Assembly (NCBI GenBank): GCA_011524855.1
Contig: WTJK01000083.1
Location: 1 to 54,625, forward strand
Length of the DNA: 54,625 nucleotides
Direction: 5' to 3'
Source of the DNA: Methanobacteriota archaeon
Lineage (GTDB): Archaea; Thermoplasmatota; Poseidoniia; Poseidoniales; Poseidoniaceae
The notes beneath the pieces are model-generated. The model searched no databases. It was not told where the DNA came from and saw only the letters and a program-made list of their open reading frames with translations. The position numbers were made by a program, and so were the translations under genes. Numbering within the stretch: the stretch's first letter is position 1; every line of letters begins with the position of its first letter. This document shows, piece after piece, positions 1-8,575 of this stretch.

Positions 1-994
1 TGGCGTGCGTGGCGTTGTGCAGGACGACGTTGACCACTTCGGCGGTTTGACCGCCGCTGGGGTTGTCCGTCGTGATCTCAATGTCGTAGGTGTTGGTTGC
101 ACCGAGGTACCCGTACACGTCGATGTAAGTGGTCCGGTTCGTTGTGGCTGTGTGGGACATGGATTCAATGTTCGAGGTGGAGGTGGAGCTGTCAATGAAG
201 GCCCCACTTGCATCGTCCCATCCTACGTCGATGTCCCCGTTGGCGTCGATGAACGTGAGGTTCACGTAGTAGGTGACACCGGCCACGGTGTCAATCTCAA
301 AGTAATCCACGTCGGAACCCGAATCAAGCGACAGGCCCGTGCAAATCATGGGCAACAACGAGGCCGGCGTCGCCGTTGCCGTGCTGTCGTTCGGCTCCAA
401 CGGGTCAGGTGTCACCGTGTTGTTTCCCGAGCAATTCACCACGGAAGTGAAATTGCCACCACCGCCACCGGTGCCTCCGGTGCCGTTGGACACGGTGAAT
501 TTGTACAGCGAGAGGGACCAACTTCCCGAACCCGAGTACCTGGAGATGTCAATGTACACCATCGCCCCAGCACCACCGGTGGTGTTGGTTGACAGGGTTT
601 CGGGGTTGCCCATCGACGATTGGCCGAGGAAATTCAAGTTGCTGTCCAAGAACGTGAGGTCAAAGTCATTGGTGACCGTGGTGCTGTTGTTGAAGGTGGT
701 GGTGGAGGGGAAGGAGAGGCTGGCTGACAAGCCTTGGTTGGCGTTCAACGCCACGCGGAGGATGTCGTTGTCGTCGCCCCAGGTCAGTTCTCCGGTGCCG
801 GAATAGGACCCTGAAAAGATGTAATTGGTGATGTTCACGCTGGTGTTGTCCGGCAAGTCACCACCTGAATTCAAATCGTTTTGATTCGATCCGACCGCGC
901 TGACGGAGGGCGAGATGGCCGTGGCCAACAACGACAAGAGGAGCATGAAGGTCAACGACAGGCTACGGATACGGGAAGAGGCTTCGCCGCTCAT
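1..994 (-). CDS. Secreted PPC-domain protein, 3' end outside window
   Basis: About 331 residues are visible, and the C-terminus lies beyond base 1. The ATG at 994 opens a protein with a signal peptide: basic start, hydrophobic core at residues 13-27, then SPSVSA. Two stretches resemble bacterial pre-peptidase C-terminal (PPC) beta-sandwich domains. One is around residues 62-168. The other, around 195-306, has the hallmarks EPNDS (198-202) and DVDYFEI (226-232), joined by a Gly/Thr linker near 170-180. PPC domains usually sit on secreted enzymes or adhesins as accessory modules. No catalytic domain is visible in this part, so the role is unknown. A TATA-like element lies about 28 bases upstream, which fits a leaderless transcript. 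Confidence 0.8.
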   Translation of the reverse strand, partial: MSGEASSRIRSLSLTFMLLLSLLATAISPSVSAVGSNQNDLNSGGDLPDNTSVNITNYIFSGSYSGTGELTWGDDNDILRVALNANQGLSASLSFPSTTTFNNSTTVTNDFDLTFLDSNLNFLGQSSMGNPETLSTNTTGGAGAMVYIDISRYSGSGSWSLSLYKFTVSNGTGGTGGGGGNFTSVVNCSGNNTVTPDPLEPNDSTATATPASLLPMICTGLSLDSGSDVDYFEIDTVAGVTYYVNLTFIDANGDIDVGWDDASGAFIDSSTSTSNIESMSHTATTNRTTYIDVYGYLGATNTYDIEITTDNPSGGQTAEVVNVVLHNATHA

Positions 995-1014
995 GGATTC
1001 AAGCGTTCTCCGAT

Positions 1015-1027
1015 GGTATATGATACC
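1015..1027 (-). promoter_or_regulatory. Probable TATA element of the PPC-protein gene
   Basis: Read on the minus strand, GGTATCATATACC is centred about 27 bases upstream of the ATG at 994. It is also a small inverted repeat, GGTAT-cat-ATACC. The spacing matches an archaeal TATA box for a leaderless mRNA. This is assigned from position and composition only. Confidence 0.4.
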
Positions 1028-1032
1028 TCTCG

Positions 1033-1272
1033 CTAAATGGCGGTCGGGGCCACATGGCCGTCGCCCTTGTCGTCCGGCTGACGGACGCGTGACCACACGC
1101 CACCCATCAATTCGTCATGGTGGGCTTGGCAGTAGTGGAACCGACGGTAGGCTTCACGAAAGGAATACGCCTTCTTCCCCGTGGCGACAAGGAACCCCTC
1201 GGGCGAAAGACGTGAGACGATGGTTCCCTCAGCGTCGCATCCGGGAAGGTCGCACGCTGGTTTGTCGCTCAT
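1033..1272 (-). CDS. Small Cys/His-rich protein, unknown function
   Basis: A 79-residue protein starting at the ATG at 1272 (MSDKPACDLPGC); an in-frame TTG at 1290 is less likely. Cys7 and Cys12 near the N-terminus and the cluster HYCQAHH around residues 46-52 could form one zinc site, but no known family is recognised. It lies 36 bases downstream of the biotin carrier gene on the same strand and may be the last gene of the carboxylase operon. The C-terminal 20 residues are polar and probably disordered. Confidence 0.6.
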   Translation of the reverse strand: MSDKPACDLPGCDAEGTIVSRLSPEGFLVATGKKAYSFREAYRRFHYCQAHHDELMGGVWSRVRQPDDKGDGHVAPTAI

Positions 1273-1308
1273 GGTGTTCACTCGGGTCAACGACTAATGA
1301 AGTCTTGC

Positions 1309-1719
1309 TCAGGCTTCGTCCTCGGGCGAAGGCTCAGGTTCGATGACGACCAGCGGCACGTTCGCTTCGATGGCTTCCCCTTCTGAGCATTGGACTGAAA
1401 CCACCGTACCGGTCACCGGCGCTTGGATTTCGTTCTGCATCTTCATGGCCTCAAGGATCAGCACCACTTGACCTTCCGTGACCTGTTGACCCTCTTCAAC
1501 TTCAACGGTGACCACTTTACCTGGGATGTTGGCTGAAACGGTGCCGGACTTCTTCTTCTTTCGTCCGCCGGAGCGTTTGGCTTTGGCAGCAGGTGCTGCG
1601 TTGGGAACTTCGATCTCGAACACTTGACCGTCCACGGTCGCCTTCCAAGACGTGCCGTCGGCCTCCAGTTCAACCGTGTATTCTGTACCGTTCACCTTTA
1701 CTGTGTGTTGTTCCGTCAT
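1309..1719 (-). CDS. Biotin carboxyl carrier protein of acyl-CoA carboxylase
   Basis: A 136-residue biotinyl carrier. Residues 1-40 form a short beta-rich N-terminal region, residues 41-58 a flexible Ala/Lys/Arg linker (GGRKKKK), and 59-127 the biotinyl/lipoyl domain. The biotin-accepting Lys93 sits in the canonical EAMKM (90-94), and the hammerhead fold ends in VPLVVIE. It carries carboxybiotin between biotin carboxylase and the carboxyltransferase. The ATG at 1719 follows a strong GGAGGTGA that contains the stop codon of the preceding small gene, so the two are translationally coupled. The biotin ligase at 25314-26885 is the likely modifying enzyme. No biotin carboxylase gene is present in the window. 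Confidence 0.93.
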   Translation of the reverse strand: MTEQHTVKVNGTEYTVELEADGTSWKATVDGQVFEIEVPNAAPAAKAKRSGGRKKKKSGTVSANIPGKVVTVEVEEGQQVTEGQVVLILEAMKMQNEIQAPVTGTVVSVQCSEGEAIEANVPLVVIEPEPSPEDEA

Positions 1720-1723
1720 TCCT

Positions 1724-1912
1724 TCACCTCCAGGGTGAGCGAGAAGCTCGTGCATGCATCAGGGATGCCTGACCAACCATCGTCCGACGGTGGTCTTGTG
1801 ACCAAGGTGCACCGGGCTGACGGGCTCGTGCGGATTCGTCCTCGCCTTGAGCACGCATGTGCATCAGGACCGCCACAATCGCTGCCGTGCGTCGTTCATC
1901 CTCCACCGCCAT
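1724..1912 (-). CDS. Small acyl-CoA carboxylase-associated protein (epsilon/OadG-like)
   Basis: A 62-residue ORF filling the gap between the carboxyltransferase and biotin-carrier genes, starting 9 bases after the former stops. Its TGA lies inside the Shine-Dalgarno of the biotin-carrier gene. The sequence has an N-terminal hydrophobic helix (TAAIVAVLMHM, residues 9-19), a polar linker, and a C-terminal Trp/Arg-rich part (PWSQDHRRTM, then SPWR at the end). Small proteins with an Ala/Val helix and a Trp/Arg tail occur beside carboxyltransferases in several acyl-CoA and oxaloacetate carboxylases and help hold the complex together. That role is inferred from position and general pattern, not from a clear family match. 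Confidence 0.65.
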   Translation of the reverse strand: MAVEDERRTAAIVAVLMHMRAQGEDESARARQPGAPWSQDHRRTMVGQASLMHARASRSPWR

Positions 1913-1921
1913 GACGTCACC

Positions 1922-3475
1922 TCACAACGGGATGTTGCCGTGCTTTCGGGCTGGCCGTAATTCCTCTTTGTCCAACAGCATGTCCAAGGCCCGGCACAAC
2001 CGCTGACGCGTTTGGTTGGGCTCGATCACATCGTCAAGGTAACCCATGGCTGCCGCCTTGTACGGGTTGGCAAACTTCTCCTTGAAATCCTCCGTGAGTC
2101 GAACACGTTCCTCTTCGGGGTTTCGTGCAGAGGCAATGCGTCGTCGGTGAATGATTTCGACGGCGCCATCGGCGCCCATGACGGCCAACTCGGCAGAAGG
2201 CCAAGCAACGTTGTAATCACCGCGAATGTGTTTGCTCGACATCACGTCGTACGCACCGCCGTAGGCTTTCCGCATCACGACGGTGAGTTTGGGAACGGTG
2301 GCTTCGGCGAAGGCGTAGAGCAACTTTGCGCCGTGACGGATGATGCCACCCCACTCTTGGTTGGTGCCGGGAAGGAAGCCGGGTACGTCCTCAAAGGTGA
2401 GCAGCGGGATGTTGAACGCGTCACAAAACCGGACGAAACGGGCTGCCTTGTCGCTCGCGTCGATGTCCAAGCACCCGGCAAGCACCTTGGGTTGATTGGC
2501 CACCACGCCCACGGTTTGTCCGCCGAGGTGGCCGAACCCGACCACGATGTTTTGTGCCCATTCGGCCTGTACTTCGAGGAAGCCTCCATCGTCCAGCACT
2601 TCGGTGATGACATCGACCACGTCGTACGGTTTGGCCGGGTCATCGGGAATGACCGAATCCAAGGCGTCGCAAGCCCGGTCCTTGCTGTCGGAGGTGGATT
2701 TGACGGGAGGACGCTCAAGGTTGTTCTGGGGCAGCAAATCCGTCAGGTCGCGGGCCAATTGGATGGCGTGTTCATCGTCCGAGGCCGTGAAATGAGAGAC
2801 GCCCGACTTGGAGCCGTGCGTAAAGGCACCACCGAGGTCTTCGAAACTGACCACTTCGTTGGTGACCGTTTTGATGACCTCAGGACCCGTGATGAACATG
2901 TGGGCGGTTTGGTCCACCATGATGACAAAGTCCGTGATGGCTGGCGAGTACACAGCGCCGCCTGCACAAGGACCCATGATCACGGAAATCTGAGGAACCA
3001 CGCCGGATGCCCGCACGTTACGGAAGAAGATTTCAGCATAGGAGCCGAGCGACGCAACGCCTTCTTGGATTCGCGCCCCACCGGAGTCGTTCATGCCGAT
3101 GACCGGACGACCGGTTTTGAGCGCCATGTCGAGGACCTTGCAAATCTTCAGCCCGTGCATCTCGCCGAGTGACCCACCATAAACGGTGAAATCTTGAGCG
3201 AAGGCGAAGACTTCCCGACCGTTGATCGTGCCATGCCCCGTGACCACACCGTCACCCGGAATGACGTTCTTGTCCATGTCGAAGTCACGGCACCGGTGCT
3301 CAACCAACGCATCAATTTCCTGAAACGTCCCATCGTCAAGCAACAATTCCAGACGCTCTCGGGCCGTGAGTTTTCCACGGTTGTGCTGGGCTTCAACACG
3401 GGCTTGCCCCCCACCTGCTTCGCTGCGAGCCTTGCGGTTTCGAAGGTCCTTGAGTCGTTCTTCCGTACCTGACAT
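1922..3475 (-). CDS. pccB: Acyl-CoA (propionyl-CoA) carboxylase, carboxyltransferase beta subunit
   Basis: A 517-residue crotonase-fold carboxyltransferase of normal family length, starting at ATG 3475 ([11 protein letters not shown]) rather than the upstream in-frame starts. Visible motifs are [10 protein letters not shown] (about 131-140) and [12 protein letters not shown] (168-179) in the N-domain, and [11 protein letters not shown] followed by [11 protein letters not shown] in the C-domain. The Asp in GGAYDVM corresponds to the residue that in actinobacterial enzymes favours propionyl-CoA over acetyl-CoA. It transfers the carboxyl group from carboxybiotin to propionyl-CoA, giving methylmalonyl-CoA. 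This fits the mutase-related genes at 8121-9493. It heads the operon with the small subunit and the biotin carrier. Confidence 0.93.
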   Translation of the reverse strand: MSGTEERLKDLRNRKARSEAGGGQARVEAQHNRGKLTARERLELLLDDGTFQEIDALVEHRCRDFDMDKNVIPGDGVVTGHGTINGREVFAFAQDFTVYGGSLGEMHGLKICKVLDMALKTGRPVIGMNDSGGARIQEGVASLGSYAEIFFRNVRASGVVPQISVIMGPCAGGAVYSPAITDFVIMVDQTAHMFITGPEVIKTVTNEVVSFEDLGGAFTHGSKSGVSHFTASDDEHAIQLARDLTDLLPQNNLERPPVKSTSDSKDRACDALDSVIPDDPAKPYDVVDVITEVLDDGGFLEVQAEWAQNIVVGFGHLGGQTVGVVANQPKVLAGCLDIDASDKAARFVRFCDAFNIPLLTFEDVPGFLPGTNQEWGGIIRHGAKLLYAFAEATVPKLTVVMRKAYGGAYDVMSSKHIRGDYNVAWPSAELAVMGADGAVEIIHRRRIASARNPEEERVRLTEDFKEKFANPYKAAAMGYLDDVIEPNQTRQRLCRALDMLLDKEELRPARKHGNIPL

Positions 3476-3542
3476 GAACTTCCCCGACCTCCGGTCGTCC
3501 GGGGCCGCCCTTATGGCTTGCTCTTGAGACCTCACCTGTCGG

Positions 3543-4385
3543 TCATGTTCTTCCGGTTGACGATGTGCTACGGTGGAGCACACCGTCCACCATGACCATG
3601 TGCGGGACCGTCAACGCAGCCAACCCGATGAAGACCACCCGCAACAGCGCCGGTTCCATGTCCATGGTGGCTGTTTGCTGAACAAGGACGACCAGCCCCA
3701 CACCCCACGTAAGCAAGGAGAAAACCACCGTCGTCTTGGCGATGGAAAATCTGGAAACGGTGCTTTGCATCAACGCGCCCATCGAAGACGCGTGCCGAAC
3801 GGCATGAACGAAACAGAAATACAACGCAAAGCCCAGGAGCGGTGGGGCGACCAGGAACATCAACCACAATGTCCCGAGTTCCATCACAAACAAACGCCGA
3901 GAGGCGGTGTCTTTGAACAGCAAGGCCACAACGACGCAGGCTGCGGCAAGGACAACGACGCCGTTGAGAAACAACCAGATCAGCGAAGTCTCCTGTCCAA
4001 CCAGTGTTTGAAAGATCGTGTTCACGTTCTCGCGGTGAAGTTGGCTGATGCCACCGATGACGACACCGCCCCGAGCCAAACTCTCAATGAAGGTTTGGCC
4101 TGCGACTGTGGAGGATGAATCACCGCGCCCAAAGTGAACGATACTGATGGCGAGAAACGCCGTGAACGTGAGGACGGGTGCAAAGGCCCAGAGCACAACC
4201 ACAACGCCAGCCAAACCGAGGTACCAGAGCAAAAAAAGAACCGTCGCAGTCGGTCGGTTTGTCCAGCCGAAATGCATGGCGAGTGCACCGTCCATGGCCC
4301 CGTGTGGAAGGCCGATGAACACCACTCCAAAGAGGGCAACAAGGTTGAGTGCATCGGCAGCGATGAAGGATTCCAAGGCGGTCAT
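3543..4385 (-). CDS. blh: Beta-carotene 15,15'-dioxygenase (Brp/Blh family), makes retinal
   Basis: A 280-residue multi-spanning membrane protein. It carries the Blh histidines: His28 in GLPHGAMDG, His84 in IVHFGRGD, His194 and His198 in HAVRH, and a further PHMVMVD at 261-267. The first four match in spacing the iron-binding histidines known in marine Blh. It cleaves beta-carotene centrally to two retinals in the membrane. The ATG at 4385 overlaps the stop of the lycopene cyclase gene (ATGA) and is preceded by GGTGGT; longer upstream starts lie inside the cyclase gene. It is the last gene of crtB-crtY-blh. Retinal implies a rhodopsin, but no opsin gene is in this window. Confidence 0.94.
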   Translation of the reverse strand: MTALESFIAADALNLVALFGVVFIGLPHGAMDGALAMHFGWTNRPTATVLFLLWYLGLAGVVVVLWAFAPVLTFTAFLAISIVHFGRGDSSSTVAGQTFIESLARGGVVIGGISQLHRENVNTIFQTLVGQETSLIWLFLNGVVVLAAACVVVALLFKDTASRRLFVMELGTLWLMFLVAPPLLGFALYFCFVHAVRHASSMGALMQSTVSRFSIAKTTVVFSLLTWGVGLVVLVQQTATMDMEPALLRVVFIGLAALTVPHMVMVDGVLHRSTSSTGRT

Positions 4386-5467
4386 GAAACCACCTGATGC
4401 GGCCGGCTGAACATCATCTTTGAAACACCCCGGATGAAGGGCAACTTCGGCATGGCCATCATGACCTTGAAGCGAAGCCACCAACCGGCCCGACCGCTCA
4501 TGAATCGAATGAATTCCTCACCGGAAAGCGAACGCGCCATGCGGCCGAACAGAACCGGTCCCTGTTGAGGCCAATGACGTAAAACGGCCAACAAGACGCC
4601 GTCCATCCAAACATCAACACGCTTGTGTGGACGGGTGAATCGCAGAGGTTGGCCTCGCTCCACCCGTTCAACCGCTGTTTGGATTTGCTGATGAATGAAG
4701 GCGAACGTGTAGCCACTGGCTGGTCGAATGGCCCCCCCGTTTGCACCCAAACCCGGAAGGTTCGGGTCGTGGAGGCCGAGCTTGCCCATCGGAATCACAC
4801 CCTGTTCCTCGCCGATGACCTCGACCACGGTGGCCTTGTGGTGCTGGAAGAGGTAGGATGTGATCGCTTCTTTGTAGTGATCTCGAGGCATCACCTTGGT
4901 GCTGAACATCGTTGATTCGAGCAAAGCACGGGTCGGAGAAAAAGGGAGCACGTACATGAAATGCATGCCGTGGGATTGGTCGACCCTGAAGTCCATCAGT
5001 ACGGCGGTCGTTGGGTCGAACACGGGACGGTCGACTTCAACCTCCATACCAGCAAAATGTTGCAGCATGGCCCCGGATGGAGCACGAGGTGGACGGGTGT
5101 CAAACACCAAGGACGGATTGAATGCTTCTGCTTCCGCCTCATCGATGAAACGAACACCTGCGTCCTCCGCCGTTTTTTTTGCCTGTTCGAGGTAAGCAAG
5201 TTTGTGCATGGCGTGATACGGGTGCGCCTCGGAGGTCAAGGTGGCATGGGCGGATCCCGTGATGATGGACCAGTTCGGCCAAGTGTGCCGTGCATGCTGC
5301 GCAGCAAACGCCATCTCAGGCGTCCCCCAAAATCCCAGCATGTGGTCGCTCGGCTGGGGTGCTGCTTCAGGGCGGATCACCGTGATGGCGTGCCCATGCA
5401 ATTCCTTGGCACGAGTGGCGAACATCATGGATGCGCACCCGTCACCCAGAACATGAACCGATTTCAT
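4382..5467 (-). CDS. crtY: Lycopene beta-cyclase (CrtY/CrtL type)
   Basis: A 361-residue FAD-type cyclase. The N-terminal dinucleotide-binding motif is degenerate but recognisable (VHVLGDGCASMM). Family-typical segments follow: FDPTTAVLMDF, FMYVLPF, RALLESTMFS, and a C-terminal half with GANGGAIRPASGYTFAFI. It closes both ends of lycopene to beta-carotene, the substrate of the Blh enzyme encoded immediately downstream. The ATG at 5467 overlaps the stop of crtB (ATGA); a second in-frame ATG at 5473 is possible. The order crtB-crtY-blh with overlapping ends indicates one transcript. Confidence 0.9.
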   Translation of the reverse strand: MKSVHVLGDGCASMMFATRAKELHGHAITVIRPEAAPQPSDHMLGFWGTPEMAFAAQHARHTWPNWSIITGSAHATLTSEAHPYHAMHKLAYLEQAKKTAEDAGVRFIDEAEAEAFNPSLVFDTRPPRAPSGAMLQHFAGMEVEVDRPVFDPTTAVLMDFRVDQSHGMHFMYVLPFSPTRALLESTMFSTKVMPRDHYKEAITSYLFQHHKATVVEVIGEEQGVIPMGKLGLHDPNLPGLGANGGAIRPASGYTFAFIHQQIQTAVERVERGQPLRFTRPHKRVDVWMDGVLLAVLRHWPQQGPVLFGRMARSLSGEEFIRFMSGRAGWWLRFKVMMAMPKLPFIRGVSKMMFSRPHQVVS

Positions 5468-6408
5468 CCCCATCCGCCCCCTTGTTGTTGGTACGGGGTC
5501 AACCAGTTGTGCAGATCGGCATTGTGTCGACGACGTGGGTGGGGAACCCTCCAGACGAGGTTGGCCGTCGCACGAACGGTGCACAGCATCTTGCTGGCTC
5601 GAGAGGTCACCTGCCTTCGGCCGTGCCACGAATCACGAGACCTCAGCAATTGACGACCAATCTGACGGTAGACCTTCGCCGCCACACCGATGGAAAAATG
5701 AGCCCGGAACGGGAGGAAGGACAACCCGGCTCGGCCGCTGGTGTAGTATGTTTCTGCGAGTTCCAACAGGCGTTCCACCCCCTGGGTAATGAGTGTTCCA
5801 TCACGGCCATGGGGGTCCTTGGACGCAGAGAGGATGGCCTCAGGTGAGAGATGATTCACCCACTCGCCTGGAAGGTACCGACGACCCATCTTGGCATCCT
5901 CAACCACATCCCTTGCAATGTTGGTCAATTGCATGGCGATGCCCAAATCCACGGCGTGGGCTCTCGCCCGAGGGTCGGCGTTGTTGAGGATGTTGCACAT
6001 CAGCAAGCCAACGGTGCCGGCGACCTTGAAGGCGTACTGAATCAAGCCCGTTTCGTCTTCGATGAGGACCTGAGGCGCTTGATCGTCCATCAACCCCTCC
6101 ACCAGTGATCCGAGAACCTCATGGGGCAAGCGGTGCCGTTCAACCAGCGAAGCGTAGTGCTCGAGGACAGGGTCACCCTTCCACTCGTTTGCCTTGAGCA
6201 GTGCCTGAATGCGGCGAAGTTGTGCGGGGCCGCCCGGAATGTCCCCGTCTGCCATGTCATCAAGAACCCTGCAAAAGGAGTAGAGTTCGGCTGCATCACG
6301 CCCCATGGTCGGTCCCAAAAACCGACGGGCCCAAAAGAAACTCTCGCCGCTCGTTGCGAGAATCTTTTCCGGTTGATGGAGGTCATGTTTTTGTTGCAAC
6401 CTCACCAC
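5464..6408 (-). CDS. crtB: Phytoene synthase
   Basis: A 314-residue squalene/phytoene synthase that condenses two geranylgeranyl diphosphates to phytoene. Both Asp-rich magnesium-binding motifs are present: LDDMAD (Asp50, Asp51, Asp54) and NIARDVVED (Asp167, Asp171), followed by GRRYLP. The frame opens with two GTG codons at 6408 and 6405. A TATA-like GTTATAAC is centred about 27 bases upstream, so a leaderless mRNA starting at the GTG is likely. It is the first gene of the leftward carotenoid operon, divergent from crtI across a 93-base control region. Confidence 0.93.
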   Translation of the reverse strand: MVRLQQKHDLHQPEKILATSGESFFWARRFLGPTMGRDAAELYSFCRVLDDMADGDIPGGPAQLRRIQALLKANEWKGDPVLEHYASLVERHRLPHEVLGSLVEGLMDDQAPQVLIEDETGLIQYAFKVAGTVGLLMCNILNNADPRARAHAVDLGIAMQLTNIARDVVEDAKMGRRYLPGEWVNHLSPEAILSASKDPHGRDGTLITQGVERLLELAETYYTSGRAGLSFLPFRAHFSIGVAAKVYRQIGRQLLRSRDSWHGRRQVTSRASKMLCTVRATANLVWRVPHPRRRHNADLHNWLTPYQQQGGGWG

Positions 6409-6415
6409 CTGATGT

Positions 6416-6439
6416 TAACATCGTTGTCGATGTTATAAC
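6416..6439 (-). promoter_or_regulatory. crtB promoter with inverted-repeat operator candidate
   Basis: Bases 6416-6423 (TAACATCG) and 6428-6435 (CGATGTTA) form a perfect 8-base inverted repeat with a 4-base spacer. The repeat overlaps the TATA-like GTTATAAC at 6432-6439, which sits 24-31 bases upstream of the crtB GTG. A regulator bound there would block the TATA box. The inverted repeat is read directly; operator function is inferred. Confidence 0.5.
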
Positions 6440-6450
6440 TGGTTGTTTTT

Positions 6451-6465
6451 GTAAACGATATTTTC
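6451..6465 (+). promoter_or_regulatory. Probable TATA region of crtI
   Basis: An AT-rich stretch (gtaaacgatattttc) lies about 37-50 bases upstream of the crtI GTG. Transcription would then begin near 6484 and leave a short leader carrying AAGTGAG as ribosome-binding site. This is positional evidence only. Confidence 0.35.
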
Positions 6466-6501
6466 ATCGGGTTGGAAGCGAACATTCCTAAGTGAGAACC
6501 C

Positions 6502-8019
6502 GTGACAAAGGGCATGCATCAAGCAGCGGAACATGCCCGAACTGCTGCGGTGATTGGCAGTGGTTTTGGGGGCCTTGGAGCTGCCATTCGCCTTCAATCC
6601 GCAGGCATCAACACCGTCCTCTACGAAGCCCGTGACCTCCCGGGTGGGCGAGCATACGTCTACCAGGACGAGGGATTCACCTTCGACGCTGGACCCACCG
6701 TCATCACCGCACCCCACACCCTTACCGAACTGTTCGAGTTGTCAGGCAGGCGCCTTGAGGACTACATCGACCTGGTAGAAGTCCAACCCATGTATCGGTT
6801 GATTTGGAGCGATGGCGACCGGTTTGATTACGTCAGGGATGAGGCAGCCATGGTGGCCCAGATCGCTGCGCGAAGTCAGCGGGACGCTGATGGGTATCAG
6901 CGCTTCTTTGAATACGCAAAAAAAGTGTTCAAGAAAGGCTACACGGATCTCGCCGACCGACCGTTTCTCAAGTTCTCGGACATGGTGACCGTGACCCCAT
7001 CGTTGATGCGTCTGCGAGCCGACCGGTCCGTTTACAAAACGGTGGCAAAGTACGTGAAAGACGACCACCTTCGGCAAGCATTGAGTTTCCATTCGCTTTT
7101 GGTTGGAGGGAATCCATTCCAAACGTCATCCATTTACACCTTGATTCATTTCTTGGAGCGTGAGTGGGGCGTTCATTTTCCAAAAGGTGGAACACACGCC
7201 TTGGTTCGAACCTTGGTGGGTTTGTTTGAAGAACTCGGTGGCGAGGTGCGCTTGTCCACACCGGTGGAATCCGTTGAGGTCACCACCCACCAAGGGGCGG
7301 CCAAACACACCATCATGGACAAAAACGGAGGCACCCAAACCTTTGATTTGGTCGTTTCAAACGCTGACGTCCACCACACCTACGACCGGCTCTATCGGTC
7401 CACTGCCGCCGCTCAAAAACGAACAAAAAAGCTGGAAAAGATGGATTGGTCCATGTCACTGTTCGTCTTGTATTTTGGCACGGACATCGCCTATGAGGAC
7501 GTGGCGCACCACACGATTTTGTTCGGGCCCCGCTACAAAGGGCTGCTGGATGACATTTTCAAAGGTAGTGAACTCCCTGAGGATTTCAGTTTGTACCTTC
7601 ATGTCCCCACCGTGACCGATCCAAGCCTCGCACCTGAAGGTTGCAGCGCAGCCTACGTGCTGGCACCCGTTCCGCACCTCGGTCGAGCCGATGTCGACTG
7701 GGACAACATCGCTGAAGCCTACGGTGACCGCATCATCGAAGCACTGGAGGTTGAGATGCCCAACCTTCGAGACCACATCGCCGTTCGCCGCCACATCACA
7801 CCCAAGACCTTCGAGCGGGAGTTGGCAGCGTTCAAAGGATCGGCCTTCTCTGTGGCTCCAAAACTCACGCAAAGCGCTTCGTTCCGACCTTCCAACAAGG
7901 ACCCCAACATCCCTGGGCTCTACCTCGTCGGTGCAGGGACACACCCTGGCGCAGGGCTGCCCGGCGTGTTGAACTCCGCCAAAGCCACCGTCGATCACAT
8001 CCTTGCCAACATGACATGA
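6502..8019 (+). CDS. crtI: Phytoene desaturase
   Basis: A 505-residue FAD-dependent desaturase of CrtI length that converts phytoene to lycopene. The N-terminal Rossmann motif is VIGSGFGGLGAA (17-28), followed by the family signature LPGGRAYVYQDEGFTFDAGPTVI (split here across residues 46-68). The C-terminus has the FAD-binding PGLYLVGAGTHPGAGLPGV followed by the final helix. The start is taken as GTG 6502 with GTGAG upstream; an ATG at 6514 is the alternative. It is transcribed divergently from crtB, so synthesis of phytoene and its desaturation are probably controlled from the same short region. Confidence 0.94.
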   Translation: MTKGMHQAAEHARTAAVIGSGFGGLGAAIRLQSAGINTVLYEARDLPGGRAYVYQDEGFTFDAGPTVITAPHTLTELFELSGRRLEDYIDLVEVQPMYRLIWSDGDRFDYVRDEAAMVAQIAARSQRDADGYQRFFEYAKKVFKKGYTDLADRPFLKFSDMVTVTPSLMRLRADRSVYKTVAKYVKDDHLRQALSFHSLLVGGNPFQTSSIYTLIHFLEREWGVHFPKGGTHALVRTLVGLFEELGGEVRLSTPVESVEVTTHQGAAKHTIMDKNGGTQTFDLVVSNADVHHTYDRLYRSTAAAQKRTKKLEKMDWSMSLFVLYFGTDIAYEDVAHHTILFGPRYKGLLDDIFKGSELPEDFSLYLHVPTVTDPSLAPEGCSAAYVLAPVPHLGRADVDWDNIAEAYGDRIIEALEVEMPNLRDHIAVRRHITPKTFERELAAFKGSAFSVAPKLTQSASFRPSNKDPNIPGLYLVGAGTHPGAGLPGVLNSAKATVDHILANMT

Positions 8020-8120
8020 GGCTCCGGTGCCCACGGTCATCGACAGCCCACCCACGAGTAGACGGGGTGCCTCACACGACGTGCACAGACCTTTGATAGG
8101 ATGAACGCCAACAGACCTGC

Positions 8121-8567
8121 ATGGAGCATCCACTTCGCATCGTTGTGGCCAAGCCGGGACTCGACGGACACGACCGAGGGGCCAAGGTCGTTGCACGCGC
8201 CCTACGCGACGCTGGCCATGAAGTGATTTACACCGGGCTTCGCCGAACTTCGCAACAAATCGTTGACACGGTTCGGGACGAGGACGCACGGTTTCTGGGA
8301 CTCTCCTCTCTTTCAGGCGCTCATGCTCACCTCTTCCCCCAAGTCTGCCAGAAACTGATCGAAGCCGGGTTGGACGATGTCGTCGTGTTCGGCGGTGGCA
8401 TCATCCCTGAAGATGACCGACCTGCGTTGCACGAAGCAGGCGTCCGCGCCATTTTCGGACCTGGCACACCCACGGCAGAAATCCTCGAGTTCATGACCAC
8501 GGCTTCGTCCATGGCGGACGTCGGCGTTGGTCAAACCAGCGACTGGCATTGGACCTCCAAGGCATAG
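8121..8567 (+). CDS. mcmA2: Methylmalonyl-CoA mutase small subunit, B12-binding
   Basis: A 148-residue free-standing cobalamin-binding domain. It has the base-off/His-on motif LDGHDRG (Asp15-x-His17-x2-Gly20), the GLSSLSGAH segment (60-68) and the VVFGGGIIP loop (88-96). In split archaeal mutases this chain pairs with a separate catalytic TIM-barrel chain and interconverts (R)-methylmalonyl-CoA and succinyl-CoA. The catalytic chain is not in the window. The stop at 8567 is 8 bases before the MeaB-type GTPase start, a standard pairing. With the acyl-CoA carboxylase at 1309-3475 it suggests propionyl-CoA metabolism. The ATG 8121 follows a 101-base gap with an AT-rich TTTGATAGG, probably its promoter. 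Confidence 0.92.
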   Translation: MEHPLRIVVAKPGLDGHDRGAKVVARALRDAGHEVIYTGLRRTSQQIVDTVRDEDARFLGLSSLSGAHAHLFPQVCQKLIEAGLDDVVVFGGGIIPEDDRPALHEAGVRAIFGPGTPTAEILEFMTTASSMADVGVGQTSDWHWTSKA

Positions 8568-8575
8568 GTGGTGGC

